A stretch of DNA of 64,000 bases from Actinomadura citrea (GTDB taxonomy: Bacteria > Actinomycetota > Actinomycetes > Streptosporangiales > Streptosporangiaceae). Made by a program: the position numbers and the translations under genes. Under the pieces are notes generated by a model. That model saw only the letters and a list, made by a program, of their open reading frames with translations, had not been told where the DNA came from and searched no databases. Positions 48,760 to 58,679 of the stretch are shown piece after piece (positions within the stretch are counted from its first letter, which is position 1; every line of letters starts with the position of its first letter). The DNA is taken from positions 2,480,001 to 2,544,000 of the forward strand of contig NZ_JACCBT010000001.1 in assembly GCF_013409045.1 (NCBI RefSeq), read 5' to 3'.

Positions 48760-48863
48760 CGTAGCGATCTCCTCGTCCGGAATGACTAATGTTCGCTATG
48801 CGGTCTTTGGCAAGATCCATGGCGTCATGAGTTCGGCGCTCGTCATCTGGAAGGGCCCCTGCG

Positions 48864-50108
48864 ATGCCGCGCTCCGCTGCACCGGTTCCGTCTGCTGTGC
48901 GGCGTTCCGTCGAGACCAGGGTCGGTACCACGTTCGTCCTGCTGATGCAGCTGCGCGTGCTCGTCATCGGGGTGACCGTGCTGGTGGACGGGCAGGTGCG
49001 CGGCGACCCCTGGGCGCTCTGCGTGCTCGTCCTCGCGGTCGTGGTCTCCGGCGTGGTGCTGGCGGGCTGGGAGAGGGTGGTGCTGCGGCTGTTCGAGCAG
49101 CCCGCGCTGCTGGCCTTCGACGTGCTCATCGGCTACGCGGTGCTGCAGGTGGGCGGGATCTTCGGCCCCTACTTCCTCGTGACGGTGGTGACCGCCGGTC
49201 TCGCCGGGCTGCTGTACCGGTGGCCGGTCACCGCGCTGCTGTGCGCGCAGCAGGCCGTCCTGTACTACGCGGCGCTCTACCGCAACGCGCCCTCCGACGA
49301 CGGCGTCATCATGCCGCTGCTCGTCCTGCTGCCCGTCTTCTACGGAGTCGCGGCGCTCGTCGGGACGGTGCTGCGCCGCCTGTTCGACGAGCACGCCGCC
49401 GCCGAGGAGACGCGCTGGCGGATGGAGGCGCAGGCGATGGCCGCCGAGGAGCGCACCCGGCTGGCCCGCGAGATGCACGACTCCCTGACCGCGACGCTGT
49501 CGGGCATCGCCCTGTCGGCGAACGGCCTGCCCGGCTGGGTCCGCAAGTCCCCCGACCGCGCCGAGCGGGAGGCGCGGCGCATCGCCACCGCGGCCCAGGT
49601 CGCCACCCGCGAGGCGCGCTCGCTCATCACCGAGCTGCGCGACGACTCGGCCGGCGTCCCGCTGGGCGACGCCGTGCGGGAGCTGGCGGGCGAGTGGGAG
49701 GCGGGCACCGGCGTCCCGGTCCGGGTGGACGCGGAGGCGGGGGCGGACCTCCCCGCGCCGGCGCGGCGCGAGATGGTCACGATCGTGCGTGAGGCGCTGG
49801 AGAACGTACGGCGGCACGCGGACGCGTCCCGCGTCGACATCGTCACGGCGGTCATCGACGGCGACCTGGAGGTGCGCGTGCGCGACGACGGCAAGGGCAT
49901 GCCCGGACGGCCGGACGACCCCGGCTGGCTGGACGCGCTCGCCCGCGGCGGCCATTACGGCCTCGTCGGCATGCACGAGCGGGCCAGGAGGGCGGGCGGC
50001 CGGCTGGCCGTGCGCTCCGTCCCCGGCGGCGGCACCGAGGTCACCGCGTCGATGCCGGCGGCGGGCCCGGAGTCCGAACCCGCGCGGGCCGCGCTCGGGA
50101 GCCGGTGA
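48864..50108 (+). CDS. NarL/DesK-type sensor histidine kinase
   Basis: A 414-residue histidine kinase. Five or six membrane helices cover residues 22-170. HisKA_3 phosphoacceptor His205 lies in AREMHDSLTATL. The HATPase_c domain has the N box REALENVRRHA, G1 DDGKGM and GHYGLVGMHERAR. No extracellular domain, so it probably senses membrane or intramembrane signals. The response regulator start overlaps its stop. Confidence 0.92.
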   Translation: MPRSAAPVPSAVRRSVETRVGTTFVLLMQLRVLVIGVTVLVDGQVRGDPWALCVLVLAVVVSGVVLAGWERVVLRLFEQPALLAFDVLIGYAVLQVGGIFGPYFLVTVVTAGLAGLLYRWPVTALLCAQQAVLYYAALYRNAPSDDGVIMPLLVLLPVFYGVAALVGTVLRRLFDEHAAAEETRWRMEAQAMAAEERTRLAREMHDSLTATLSGIALSANGLPGWVRKSPDRAEREARRIATAAQVATREARSLITELRDDSAGVPLGDAVRELAGEWEAGTGVPVRVDAEAGADLPAPARREMVTIVREALENVRRHADASRVDIVTAVIDGDLEVRVRDDGKGMPGRPDDPGWLDALARGGHYGLVGMHERARRAGGRLAVRSVPGGGTEVTASMPAAGPESEPARAALGSR

Positions 50109-50779
50109 TGGACGAGCCCGCGCGGTACCGCGTCATGGTCGTGGACGACAACACCTTCATCCGCGCCGGCCTCACCTCCGCGCTGGAGGCCACCGACGAC
50201 ATCGAGGTGGTGGGGGAGGCGGGCGACGGCCGCGAGGCCGAGGAGATGGCCTGGCGGCTCGTGCCCGACGTGGTCCTGCTCGACGTCCGGATGCCGCGCG
50301 CCGACGGGGTGAGCGCGGCCGCCGCGCTGAGCCGGATCAGCCGAGTGATCATGCTCACCCAGGTGGAGGAGCCCGAGGTGATCCTGTCGGCCGTCCGCAA
50401 CGGTGCCGTCGGCTACCTCGTGCACAACACCTTCACGGTGGACGAGCTCGCCGCGGCGATCCGGGACACCGTCCGGCACCGGGCCCACCCCCTCTCGCAC
50501 GCGGCCAGCGCCGCGCTCATCGACGCCGCGCGGACGGGCCGGCCCGCGGCGCCCGCGGCCGATCCGGCCGAGCAGCGCGCGCGGTTCGGCCTTTCCGCCC
50601 GCGAGGTCCAGGTCATGGATCTGATCGTGCGCGGTCTTGCGAATCACGACATCGCGGCCAAGCTATTTCTCACCGAGAAAACCGTCAAGAACTACATCAA
50701 CCGCATTTATGCGAAACTCGGTGCGCCGAACCGGGCCACGGCCATCGTGACCTGGCTCGGGATGCCTCCCGGCGGCTGA
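50108..50779 (+). CDS. NarL/LuxR-type response regulator
   Basis: A 223-residue regulator. The receiver has acidic pocket Asp13/Asp14 and phosphoacceptor Asp59 (LLDVRMP). The conserved lysine that normally follows GYL is missing (GYLVHNTF), so phosphorylation switching may be unusual. The LuxR HTH is at about 158-215 (LSAREVQVMDLIVRGLANHD, KTVKNYINRIYAKL). ATG overlaps the kinase stop (TGATG); a GTG one codon upstream is possible. Likely targets are the adjacent GH16 or HTH-lectin genes. Confidence 0.92.
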   Translation: MDEPARYRVMVVDDNTFIRAGLTSALEATDDIEVVGEAGDGREAEEMAWRLVPDVVLLDVRMPRADGVSAAAALSRISRVIMLTQVEEPEVILSAVRNGAVGYLVHNTFTVDELAAAIRDTVRHRAHPLSHAASAALIDAARTGRPAAPAADPAEQRARFGLSAREVQVMDLIVRGLANHDIAAKLFLTEKTVKNYINRIYAKLGAPNRATAIVTWLGMPPGG

Positions 50780-50817
50780 GCTGGGCCTCCGTGATTGGGG
50801 CCCGCAACCCCCGCCGC

Positions 50818-50840
50818 TAGGGCCCTAGGGCCCTAGGGCC
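50818..50840. repeat. Octamer tandem repeat (TAGGGCCC)
   Basis: Two full copies and a near-full third copy of TAGGGCCC between the response regulator and the GH16 gene. The unit is self-complementary in its core, so it could form alternative hairpins. Confidence 0.7.
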
Positions 50841-50939
50841 GCCCGCGGGCCGCCGCATAGCGTTCCGGTGCACGGAATAAAAGAAGGACGGCGCCTTTCT
50901 GGCCGGGCCTTCGTCTCATTCGTCGCCCGGAGGAGTGCC

Positions 50940-51878
50940 ATGCTTTTGCCGACCCGAAATAAAATGGCCGTGGTCACCGGCGGGGCTCTGGCCGCCGGCT
51001 GTTCGTTCGCGCTGGCCGCAGCTCCGGGCGCGGTCCCGGACCCGGCTTCCGCCCGCGCCATCGGTTCCCTGGAGAAGTCCGCGCCCGCCATCGCGTACGG
51101 GACGTCCGCCACCACGCACGGGAAGCCGGGCCCGCGGGCGCACGAGGACACCCGGGACTCCGAGCGCGCGAAGGGGAAGGAGCGCGCCACCGCGACCGCG
51201 GCGCGGCGGTACGGCTGGGGACGTCCGATCGCCTCCGACGGCTTCCGGACCTTCGACCGCCGCGCCTGGGAGGTCTACACGGGACCGGGCAACGGCGGCC
51301 GCGGCCGCCGCGTCGCCAAGGCGGTGAGCGTCCGGAACGGCGTCCTGCGCATCACCGGCAAGCGCAACGGCGACACGGGGGGCGTCGCCTGGATGAAGGG
51401 CGCCCAGAAGCGCGGCCGCTGGGAGGCCCGCGTCCGGGTGAGCCGGGGCTGCGCCTGCTACAACGCCAACCTGCTGCTGTGGCCGGTCGGCGGCGGTGGC
51501 GGCACCGACCCGCACAACGGCGGCGGGGAGATCGACTGGATGGAGACCTACGGCGACAAGGGCTTGCGCAACGGGACCAACTTCTTCCTGCACTACGGGC
51601 CCGAGAAGGACTCCCGGCGCCTGGACTCCCACCTGCGCATCGACCTGACGAAGTGGCACGCCTTCGCGGTGGAGTGGAACAGCAAGGGCATGACGGGCTA
51701 CGTGGACGGGCGCAGGTGGTTCCACACGTCCAAGCGGGAGGCGCTGCCGCCCGGGAAGATGGGGCAGGCCATCCAGCTCGACTGGTTCCCGCAGATGGCC
51801 AGGCTGACGGCGAAGGGGGTCAGCCGGACGCGGGACGTGACCCTCTCGGTCGACTGGATCGCCATGTACCGGCCCTGA
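50940..51878 (+). CDS. Secreted glycoside hydrolase family 16-like protein
   Basis: A 312-residue exported protein. The signal peptide (MLLPTRNKMAVVTGGALAAG, then an Ala-rich region) is followed by a Lys/Arg-rich linker. From about residue 95 comes a concanavalin-like jelly roll. GEIDWMET holds the ExDxxE catalytic triad of GH16. GH16 enzymes cut beta-1,3- or beta-1,4-glucans or galactans; the target polymer cannot be read here. GGAGGAG precedes the ATG. It converges with a lipoprotein gene 18 bp away. Confidence 0.88.
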   Translation: MLLPTRNKMAVVTGGALAAGCSFALAAAPGAVPDPASARAIGSLEKSAPAIAYGTSATTHGKPGPRAHEDTRDSERAKGKERATATAARRYGWGRPIASDGFRTFDRRAWEVYTGPGNGGRGRRVAKAVSVRNGVLRITGKRNGDTGGVAWMKGAQKRGRWEARVRVSRGCACYNANLLLWPVGGGGGTDPHNGGGEIDWMETYGDKGLRNGTNFFLHYGPEKDSRRLDSHLRIDLTKWHAFAVEWNSKGMTGYVDGRRWFHTSKREALPPGKMGQAIQLDWFPQMARLTAKGVSRTRDVTLSVDWIAMYRP

Positions 51879-51896
51879 TCCGCGCGGCGCCCGATG

Positions 51897-52418
51897 TCAC
51901 TTCACGATCTGCCAGATCTCCCCGTTGCGGCGCAGGGTGAACTCGTCCTGCAGGGTGCGCTCGGTCAGGGCGCCGCTCGTGTAGTGCAGGGCGGAGAAGG
52001 GGATGACCGCCTCCTCGCCCGACAGCCGGCCGCCCTTCACGGTCACGGTCCGCAGGGCCTGCCGCTCCTGCGGCCGGACGAGGTGCGGCGTGTTGCGCAC
52101 GCCGTTCGGGCAGTCGCCGCGGAGCGCCGGTCCCCGGACGAAGTCGCTGTCCTTGGCCACGTAGCGGCACACCGCCTGGTCGCCGGCCGCCTGGCCGCGC
52201 AGGAAGGCCTGGAGCGCGGCCCGCGCGCCCGCGATCCCCTCCCGGGCGCCCGGGTCGGTGTCCTCCTGCGCGGTCTGCGAGGGCGACGGGGACGGCGGCC
52301 GGAACACCTCGCCGTCGCCGTCCTTGTCGTCGCCACCGCAACCCGACGTGAGAAATGCCAGCGCCAGCGCCGTGACGGCGAGCGCGCCGGCGGCGCGGGG
52401 GGTGAACCGAAGAGCCAT
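51897..52418 (-). CDS. Hypothetical lipoprotein
   Basis: A 173-residue exported protein. The signal peptide ends in the lipobox LTSGC (Cys27), followed by a Gly/Asp then Pro/Ser-rich spacer (GGDDKDGDGE, PPSPSPSQ). The folded part (about 60-173) has two cysteines (VCRYVAKDSDFVRG, then RGDCPNG) and an NTF2/nuclear-transport-like strand pattern near the end (EEAVIPFSALHYTSG, DEFTLRRNGEIWQIV). GGAAGG precedes the ATG. Function unknown. Confidence 0.75.
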   Translation of the reverse strand: MALRFTPRAAGALAVTALALAFLTSGCGGDDKDGDGEVFRPPSPSPSQTAQEDTDPGAREGIAGARAALQAFLRGQAAGDQAVCRYVAKDSDFVRGPALRGDCPNGVRNTPHLVRPQERQALRTVTVKGGRLSGEEAVIPFSALHYTSGALTERTLQDEFTLRRNGEIWQIVK

Positions 52419-52903
52419 CGCGTGCCTTCCTCGGGGTGGGGATGCCGGCCCATGGTCCGAGCGCCGCCTTTCCGGATGATCAGGCGGCCAGCCGAAGATT
52501 AACGCCTCGACCGGGGAATGACCAGAGGTTGCAAGATCGCCAGGTCAGAGGCGGTGGGCACCTGTCTGGACAGGCGTTCGCCACCGGGGCTCCCTTTTCC
52601 TTATGGGGAGCATCGGGCGACGGGAGGGAAAATGCGTGGCCGTGCCACTTGGGTCGATCTGAACGGAGGCGAAGTGGCAGGGCGAGATTATCCCACGAAA
52701 GAACCGGGAAAGGGGGCCCGCAGAGCGTTGCTCATGTCATGGGCGGCGCACCGTTGTGCACCCGGCCGACCGCCCTCTCCTCCCGGCGGATGAACGCGGT
52801 GGCTCGCCGCTTCGAAGGCTGCCGGCGCCACTGCTCTCGGTGCGGTCGGTGAAGGCGGGGCGACCGCTGAGGCTCTCCGAGCTGGGCGCGGGGCGTCCGC
52901 TCG
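52419..52903. other. Upstream part of the lipoprotein/globin divergent region
   Basis: No supported gene. Several open frames run through both strands, but none has a recognisable product. A GGGAGGGA before ATG 52632 opens a frame of about 53 codons without known relatives. The stretch 52590-52720 is less GC-rich than the surroundings. Confidence 0.4.
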
Positions 52904-52963
52904 CGGGCCGGGGTGCTGGATGCCGCGGGATCAGGGGCACGCGGCATCCAGCACCCCGGCCCG
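52904..52963. terminator. Perfect 24-bp hairpin
   Basis: 52904-52927 (CGGGCCGGGGTGCTGGATGC plus CGCG) is exactly complementary to 52940-52963, with the 12-nt loop GGATCAGGGGCA. No U-run follows. It is the strongest simple hairpin I found in the window and may be a terminator, a transcribed regulatory RNA or a remnant of a transposon end. Confidence 0.6.
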
Positions 52964-53001
52964 GGCGGGCGGCGGGCCCATTTCGCAGCGGCCGTGATGC
53001 G

Positions 53002-53027
53002 TGTCACATTTTCCTTGGAACGTGACA
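53002..53027. promoter_or_regulatory. Candidate operator upstream of the globin operon
   Basis: TGTCAC and GTGACA, 14 bp apart, enclose TTCC-TT-GGAA. This nested dyad, 264 bp upstream of the first globin gene, could be bound by a CRP-like, NsrR-like or redox regulator. Confidence 0.4.
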
Positions 53028-53222
53028 TCGCCCAGCGCTCACATTTCGGGCGGCGCGGCGGCTCCGGTCTCCGGCGTCTTCTCCCGACCTATAACCGTTT
53101 GGAGACTTCACATCGGCGCCGGTGACGCGTAAGTCGGAGGGATCGGCGTGCACCGACCGTGATGACCCGGCGACGCTGGCGGGCTTGTGTGCCCTGGGGC
53201 AATCCACTACCCATATGGACCT

Positions 53223-53274
53223 GCGGTTCTCCGGCTTCCTCACCGGACTCCCCCCGTCCGGTACGGAGAACCGC
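53223..53274 (+). promoter_or_regulatory. Compound hairpin just before the globin start
   Basis: GCGGTTCTCCG (53223-53233) pairs with CGGAGAACCGC (53264-53274); inside, ACCGGAC (53242-53248) pairs with GTCCGGT (53256-53262). It ends 16 nt before the GTG, next to the ribosome-binding site AGAGGTG, so it may act as an attenuator or translational switch. Confidence 0.5.
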
Positions 53275-53290
53275 CGGAGAGGTGTCACCC

Positions 53291-53698
53291 GTGGATCCGC
53301 AGAAACTCAAAGGCAATTTCGCCCTGGTGGCGGCGAACGGCCTGGACGTCGCCGAATATTTCTACGCCGACCTTTTCGCGCGGGAGCCGCAGCTCAGGCG
53401 GATGTTCCCCACGTCGATGGCCAAGCAGCACGAGGTGCTGCTCGCGGCGCTGTCGCAGATCGTCTCGACCGTGGACGACCCCGACGCGCTCGTCCCCTTC
53501 CTCACCGACCTCGGCCGGCGCCACCACGGCTTCGGCGTCGTCGCCGAGCACTACGCCCCCGTCGGCGCCAGCCTGCTCGCCACCCTCGCCTACTTCAGCG
53601 GCCCGGAGTGGAGTTCCGACCTCGAACAGGACTGGACGGCCGCCTACGGTGTCGTCGCGAAGGTCATGACGGAGGCCGCGGCGGAGCCCGTCGCCTGA
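53291..53698 (+). CDS. Single-domain globin of flavohemoglobin type
   Basis: A 135-residue globin. Heme-pocket residues align with bacterial flavohemoglobins: Tyr25 (B10), Phe39 (CD1), Gln46 (E7) and proximal His78 (F8) in RRHHGFGVVAEHY. It lacks the reductase part. GTG 53291 follows AGAGGTG; GTG 53282 is the alternative. It lies 3 bp before a full flavohemoglobin whose globin domain has the same residues at the same positions, so it arose by duplication. A role in NO or O2 binding is inferred. Confidence 0.88.
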   Translation: MDPQKLKGNFALVAANGLDVAEYFYADLFAREPQLRRMFPTSMAKQHEVLLAALSQIVSTVDDPDALVPFLTDLGRRHHGFGVVAEHYAPVGASLLATLAYFSGPEWSSDLEQDWTAAYGVVAKVMTEAAAEPVA

Positions 53699-53701
53699 TC
53701 C

Positions 53702-54853
53702 GTGGACGCCCAGCGACTGAAGGCCAGCTTCGCGCAGGTCGCCGAGAAGGGCGACGCGGTCGCGCTGTTCTTCTACTCCGACCTCTTCGTGCGCAACCCC
53801 CACCTGCGCGACATGTTCCCCATCGGGATGAGCGGCCAGCGCGACAAGCTGCTGCGCGCCCTCGGGCACATCGTGTCCCAGGTGGACGACCTGTCCAACC
53901 TCGTCCCGTTCCTGCAGCAGCTCGGCCGTGACCACCGTCGGTTCGGCATCGTGGCCGAGCACTACCCGCACGTCGGGGCCAGCCTCCTGGCGACCCTGCG
54001 GCACTTCTCCGGGCCCGCCTGGAGCGACGACATCGAGAGCGACTGGAACGCGGCCTACAGCCTCGTCGCCAAGGTCATGCTGGAGGCCGCCGACGAGAAC
54101 GCCCTCAGCAGCCCCGCCTGGTGGAACGGCCAGGTCGTCGCCGTCGAGCGCCGCCGCTTCGACATCAGCGTCCTGCGGATCCAGCCCGACCGGCCGCTGC
54201 CGTACGCGCCGGGCCAGTCCGTCGCGCTCGAAGTGCCGTCCCGGCTGCGGCACTGGCGGTACTACTCGATGGCGAACGCGCCGCGTCCCGACCACACCGT
54301 CGACTTCCACGTCCGGCTGGTGGACGGCGGGCCGGTGAGCCCCGTGCTGGTGCGCGTCACCCAGGCAGGCGACCGCGTCCGCATGGGCGCCCCCATCGGC
54401 ACGCTCACGCTGGACGACGCCTCACCGCGGGACGTCCTGCTCGTCGCGGGCAGCACCGGCCTGGCCCCGCTCAAGGCGATCCTGGAGCAGATCTCCGGCC
54501 GCGCCGTCCCGCCGCGCGTGCACCTGTTCTTCGGCGCCCGCAGCCGCGACGGCCTCTACGACCTGGAGGACCTGGCCAAACTGGCGGACGGGTTCCCCTG
54601 GCTCACCGTCGTCCCGGCCGTGTCGGACGAACCGGGCGGGCACGGGTTCTCCTCGCTGCTCCAGTCGGGGGACGACGGCATCGAGCACGGCAACCTGTCC
54701 GACGTGGTCGCCAGGCGCGGCCCCTGGGACGGTCACGACGCCTACGTGTGCGGGCCGTCCGTCATGGTCGGGCACACCGTCGAGCAGTTGACGCGGCTCG
54801 GCGTCCCCCGTGACCGCATCCGCCTCGAAACCTTCGCCGACGCACAGAGGTGA
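53702..54853 (+). CDS. hmp: Flavohemoglobin (nitric oxide dioxygenase-like)
   Basis: A 383-residue flavohemoglobin. The globin domain (1-135) has Tyr25, Phe39, Gln46 and His78. The FAD domain has HWRYYSMAN. The NAD domain has VAGSTGLAPLKAIL and YVCGPSVMV. These convert NO to nitrate with O2 and NADH. The length is slightly under the usual 395-400 residues. GTG start. Its stop overlaps the DivIVA-like gene start by 4 nt, so the three genes form an operon. Confidence 0.92.
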   Translation: MDAQRLKASFAQVAEKGDAVALFFYSDLFVRNPHLRDMFPIGMSGQRDKLLRALGHIVSQVDDLSNLVPFLQQLGRDHRRFGIVAEHYPHVGASLLATLRHFSGPAWSDDIESDWNAAYSLVAKVMLEAADENALSSPAWWNGQVVAVERRRFDISVLRIQPDRPLPYAPGQSVALEVPSRLRHWRYYSMANAPRPDHTVDFHVRLVDGGPVSPVLVRVTQAGDRVRMGAPIGTLTLDDASPRDVLLVAGSTGLAPLKAILEQISGRAVPPRVHLFFGARSRDGLYDLEDLAKLADGFPWLTVVPAVSDEPGGHGFSSLLQSGDDGIEHGNLSDVVARRGPWDGHDAYVCGPSVMVGHTVEQLTRLGVPRDRIRLETFADAQR

Positions 54854-55524
54854 GCGCGTTGAACTCCCCGAACCTTCCGGTCGTCTCCGAGGGCTCGCGG
54901 CTGACCCCGGGCGAGCTCCACTCGGTGGTGTTCGCCCGGGCCGCCCTCGGGCGCCGCGGATACGACGAGGAGCAGGTCCGCAACTTCCTGCAGTACGTGG
55001 AGCGGGAACTCGTCAAGATCTTCACCGACAAGGCCGCCCTGGCCGACGAGGTGAACCGGCTGCGCGCCCAGGCGTCCTCGGGCGCCCGCGGCGTCATGGC
55101 CCCCGAGGACGCCCACTTCCAGGCCGTCCGCATCCTCTCGCAGGCCCAGCAGACCGCCGACCTGTACGTGGCGGACGCCGAGCGCTACACCAGGGAACTG
55201 GCGCACGAGGCGAGGCTGCACCGGGAGGCGATCCTGTCCGACGCCAAGGGCCGGGCGGAGCAGATGATGGAGGACGCCCACCGCAAGGCCGCCGCCGTCG
55301 CCGAGGCGGCCGTCCGCACGGCCCCGCCGCAGGCCCTGCCCGCGTCCCGCCCCGAGACCCTCCCGGACGGCGAGCGCCTCGCCCTGGAGCGGGAGATCGC
55401 CTACCTGCGCACCTACAGCGACGTCTACCGGACCCACCTGCGGTCCTACCTGGAGGCCCTGCTCCGCAACGTCGACGAGTGGGAGTCCTCCGAACGGGCA
55501 TCCCTCCCCGGGGGTAATGCCTGA
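54850..55524 (+). CDS. DivIVA-domain coiled-coil protein
   Basis: A 224-residue protein. Residues about 15-70 have the DivIVA N-terminal pattern (LTPGELHSVVFARAALGRRGYDEEQVRNFL), followed by a coiled coil (SQAQQTADLYVADAERYTRE, REAILSDAKGRAEQMMEDA) and a second helical segment near the C terminus. DivIVA proteins mark curved membranes at poles and septa. GTG start overlaps the flavohemoglobin stop. Co-transcription with NO-detoxifying globins is unusual; ftsY follows 138 bp later. Confidence 0.85.
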   Translation: MSALNSPNLPVVSEGSRLTPGELHSVVFARAALGRRGYDEEQVRNFLQYVERELVKIFTDKAALADEVNRLRAQASSGARGVMAPEDAHFQAVRILSQAQQTADLYVADAERYTRELAHEARLHREAILSDAKGRAEQMMEDAHRKAAAVAEAAVRTAPPQALPASRPETLPDGERLALEREIAYLRTYSDVYRTHLRSYLEALLRNVDEWESSERASLPGGNA

Positions 55525-55662
55525 TCTACCGCCCCGGCGCGGGCGCCCGGGGCGTTCGGGCGTCCCGCGCGGTTGCGCGCCCGGCCGGGCTCGCCGCATG
55601 ATCGGCGGGCCCGCGCGCAGCGTGTTCGCGCGGGAGTGCTCGTCTGGAAAACTGGGGGCGTT

Positions 55663-56811
55663 ATGGAATATGTGATCGTCATCGCCGCGCTGGCCGTGAT
55701 CGCGCTGATCATCGGCGGCGTCACGCTGCTGCGGCCGCGCCGGACCCGCCCGCCGGTCGAGCGCCCCTCGGAACGCACCGGCGGCGCCACCGCCGCCGAC
55801 ACCGCCGACACCGGCGCCCCCACGATCGAGAAGGCGCCGCCGACGGAGGTCGCGCCGCCGCGGCCCACCGTCGAGATCGAGAGGCCGCCGCCCGGCGCGG
55901 GGCGGCTCGTGCGGCTGCGGGCCCGGCTCGCCCGCTCCCAGAACGCCTTCGGCAAGACCCTCCTCGTCCTGCTGTCGCGCGACACGCTCGACGAGGACGC
56001 CTGGGAGGAGATCGAGGACACCCTGATCGCCGCCGACATGGGCACGGCGGTGGCCCGGCAGGTCACCGACGACCTGCGGACCCGCGTCCAGGTCCTCGGC
56101 ACGCGCAGCCCGGCGGAGGTGCGCGAGCTGCTCAAGGACGAGCTGCTCAAGCAGATCGGCCCGGACATCGACCGCTCCCTGCACACCGAGGCGCACGGAG
56201 ACCGGCCCGCCGTCCTCATGGTCGTCGGCGTGAACGGCACCGGCAAGACCACCACGTGCGGCAAGCTCGGCCGCGTCCTCGTCGGCGACGGCAACACCGT
56301 GCTGCTGGGCGCCGCCGACACCTTCCGCGCCGCCGCCGCCGACCAGCTGGAGACGTGGGGGACGCGGGTGGGCGCGCAGGTCGTCCGCAAGGACGAGGGC
56401 GCCGACCCCGCCAGCGTCGCGTTCGACGCCGTCAAGCAGGGCATCGACACCAAGGTCAACGTGGTGATCGTCGACACGGCGGGCCGGCTGCACACCAAGA
56501 CCGGGCTGATGGACGAGCTCGGCAAGGTCAAGCGGGTGGTGGAGAAGCAGGCCACGGTCGACGAGGTCCTGCTCGTCCTGGACGCGACGACCGGCCAGAA
56601 CGGCATGCAGCAGGCCCGGGTCTTCGCCGAGGTCGTCAACGTCACCGGCGTGGTGCTCACCAAGCTCGACGGCACCGCCAAGGGCGGCATCGTCGTCCAG
56701 GTGCAGCGCGAGCTCGGCGTCCCGGTGAAGCTGGTGGGCCTGGGGGAGGGGCCGGACGACCTCGCGCCGTTCGAGCCCGAGGCGTTCGTGGACGCGATCC
56801 TCGGCGACTGA
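55663..56811 (+). CDS. ftsY: Signal recognition particle receptor FtsY
   Basis: A 382-residue SRP receptor GTPase delivering ribosomes with membrane-protein chains to the translocon. An N-terminal membrane helix (MEYVIVIAALAVIALIIGG) is followed by a Pro/Glu linker (about 25-75), then the NG domain: GVNGTGKTTT, DTFRAAAADQLE, DTAGRLHTK, TKLDGTAKGG. The ATG at 55663 starts exactly at the membrane helix; an upstream in-frame ATG is rejected. ffh lies 4.4 kb downstream. Confidence 0.96.
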   Translation: MEYVIVIAALAVIALIIGGVTLLRPRRTRPPVERPSERTGGATAADTADTGAPTIEKAPPTEVAPPRPTVEIERPPPGAGRLVRLRARLARSQNAFGKTLLVLLSRDTLDEDAWEEIEDTLIAADMGTAVARQVTDDLRTRVQVLGTRSPAEVRELLKDELLKQIGPDIDRSLHTEAHGDRPAVLMVVGVNGTGKTTTCGKLGRVLVGDGNTVLLGAADTFRAAAADQLETWGTRVGAQVVRKDEGADPASVAFDAVKQGIDTKVNVVIVDTAGRLHTKTGLMDELGKVKRVVEKQATVDEVLLVLDATTGQNGMQQARVFAEVVNVTGVVLTKLDGTAKGGIVVQVQRELGVPVKLVGLGEGPDDLAPFEPEAFVDAILGD

Positions 56812-56853
56812 ACCGGTCCCCGCACCGCCCCGCAGACCGCGTAAATACGGCAT

Positions 56854-56933
56854 GTGAGGATTTGGAAACAGCGGCGAAACACGTCGATGTCGGGTTTCAC
56901 ATGGCGGAAACGTAGCGGCATACCGGGCGAAAC
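56854..56933 (+). promoter_or_regulatory. GlnR-type nitrogen-control boxes before amtB
   Basis: GTGAG-6nt-GAAAC-6nt-GAAAC (56854-56880) matches the a-site/b-site spacing of actinobacterial GlnR boxes. Further GAAAC copies are at 56907 and 56929, and GTTTC at 56894. This suggests GlnR control of amtB-glnB-glnD under nitrogen limitation. Confidence 0.6.
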
Positions 56934-56992
56934 GGCCGCGCCAGAGTCTCTGAGCAGTTCGAAGTTCCTGGCGAGGAGGGACGCGCTCAGAG

Positions 56993-58671
<1,679 letters not shown>

Positions 58672-58679
58672 GGGGCACG

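Noticed and set aside
52559..52572. CCTGTC-TG-GACAGG palindrome as a third copy of the 18.8/22.47-kb operator
   Set aside because: It shares only TCTGGACA; centre and arm order differ and it is not near a start codon or the conserved CTGAACT box.
52732..53028. Open frames on both strands in the globin upstream region
   Set aside because: They run through a 24-bp hairpin, have no supported ribosome-binding site and match no family.
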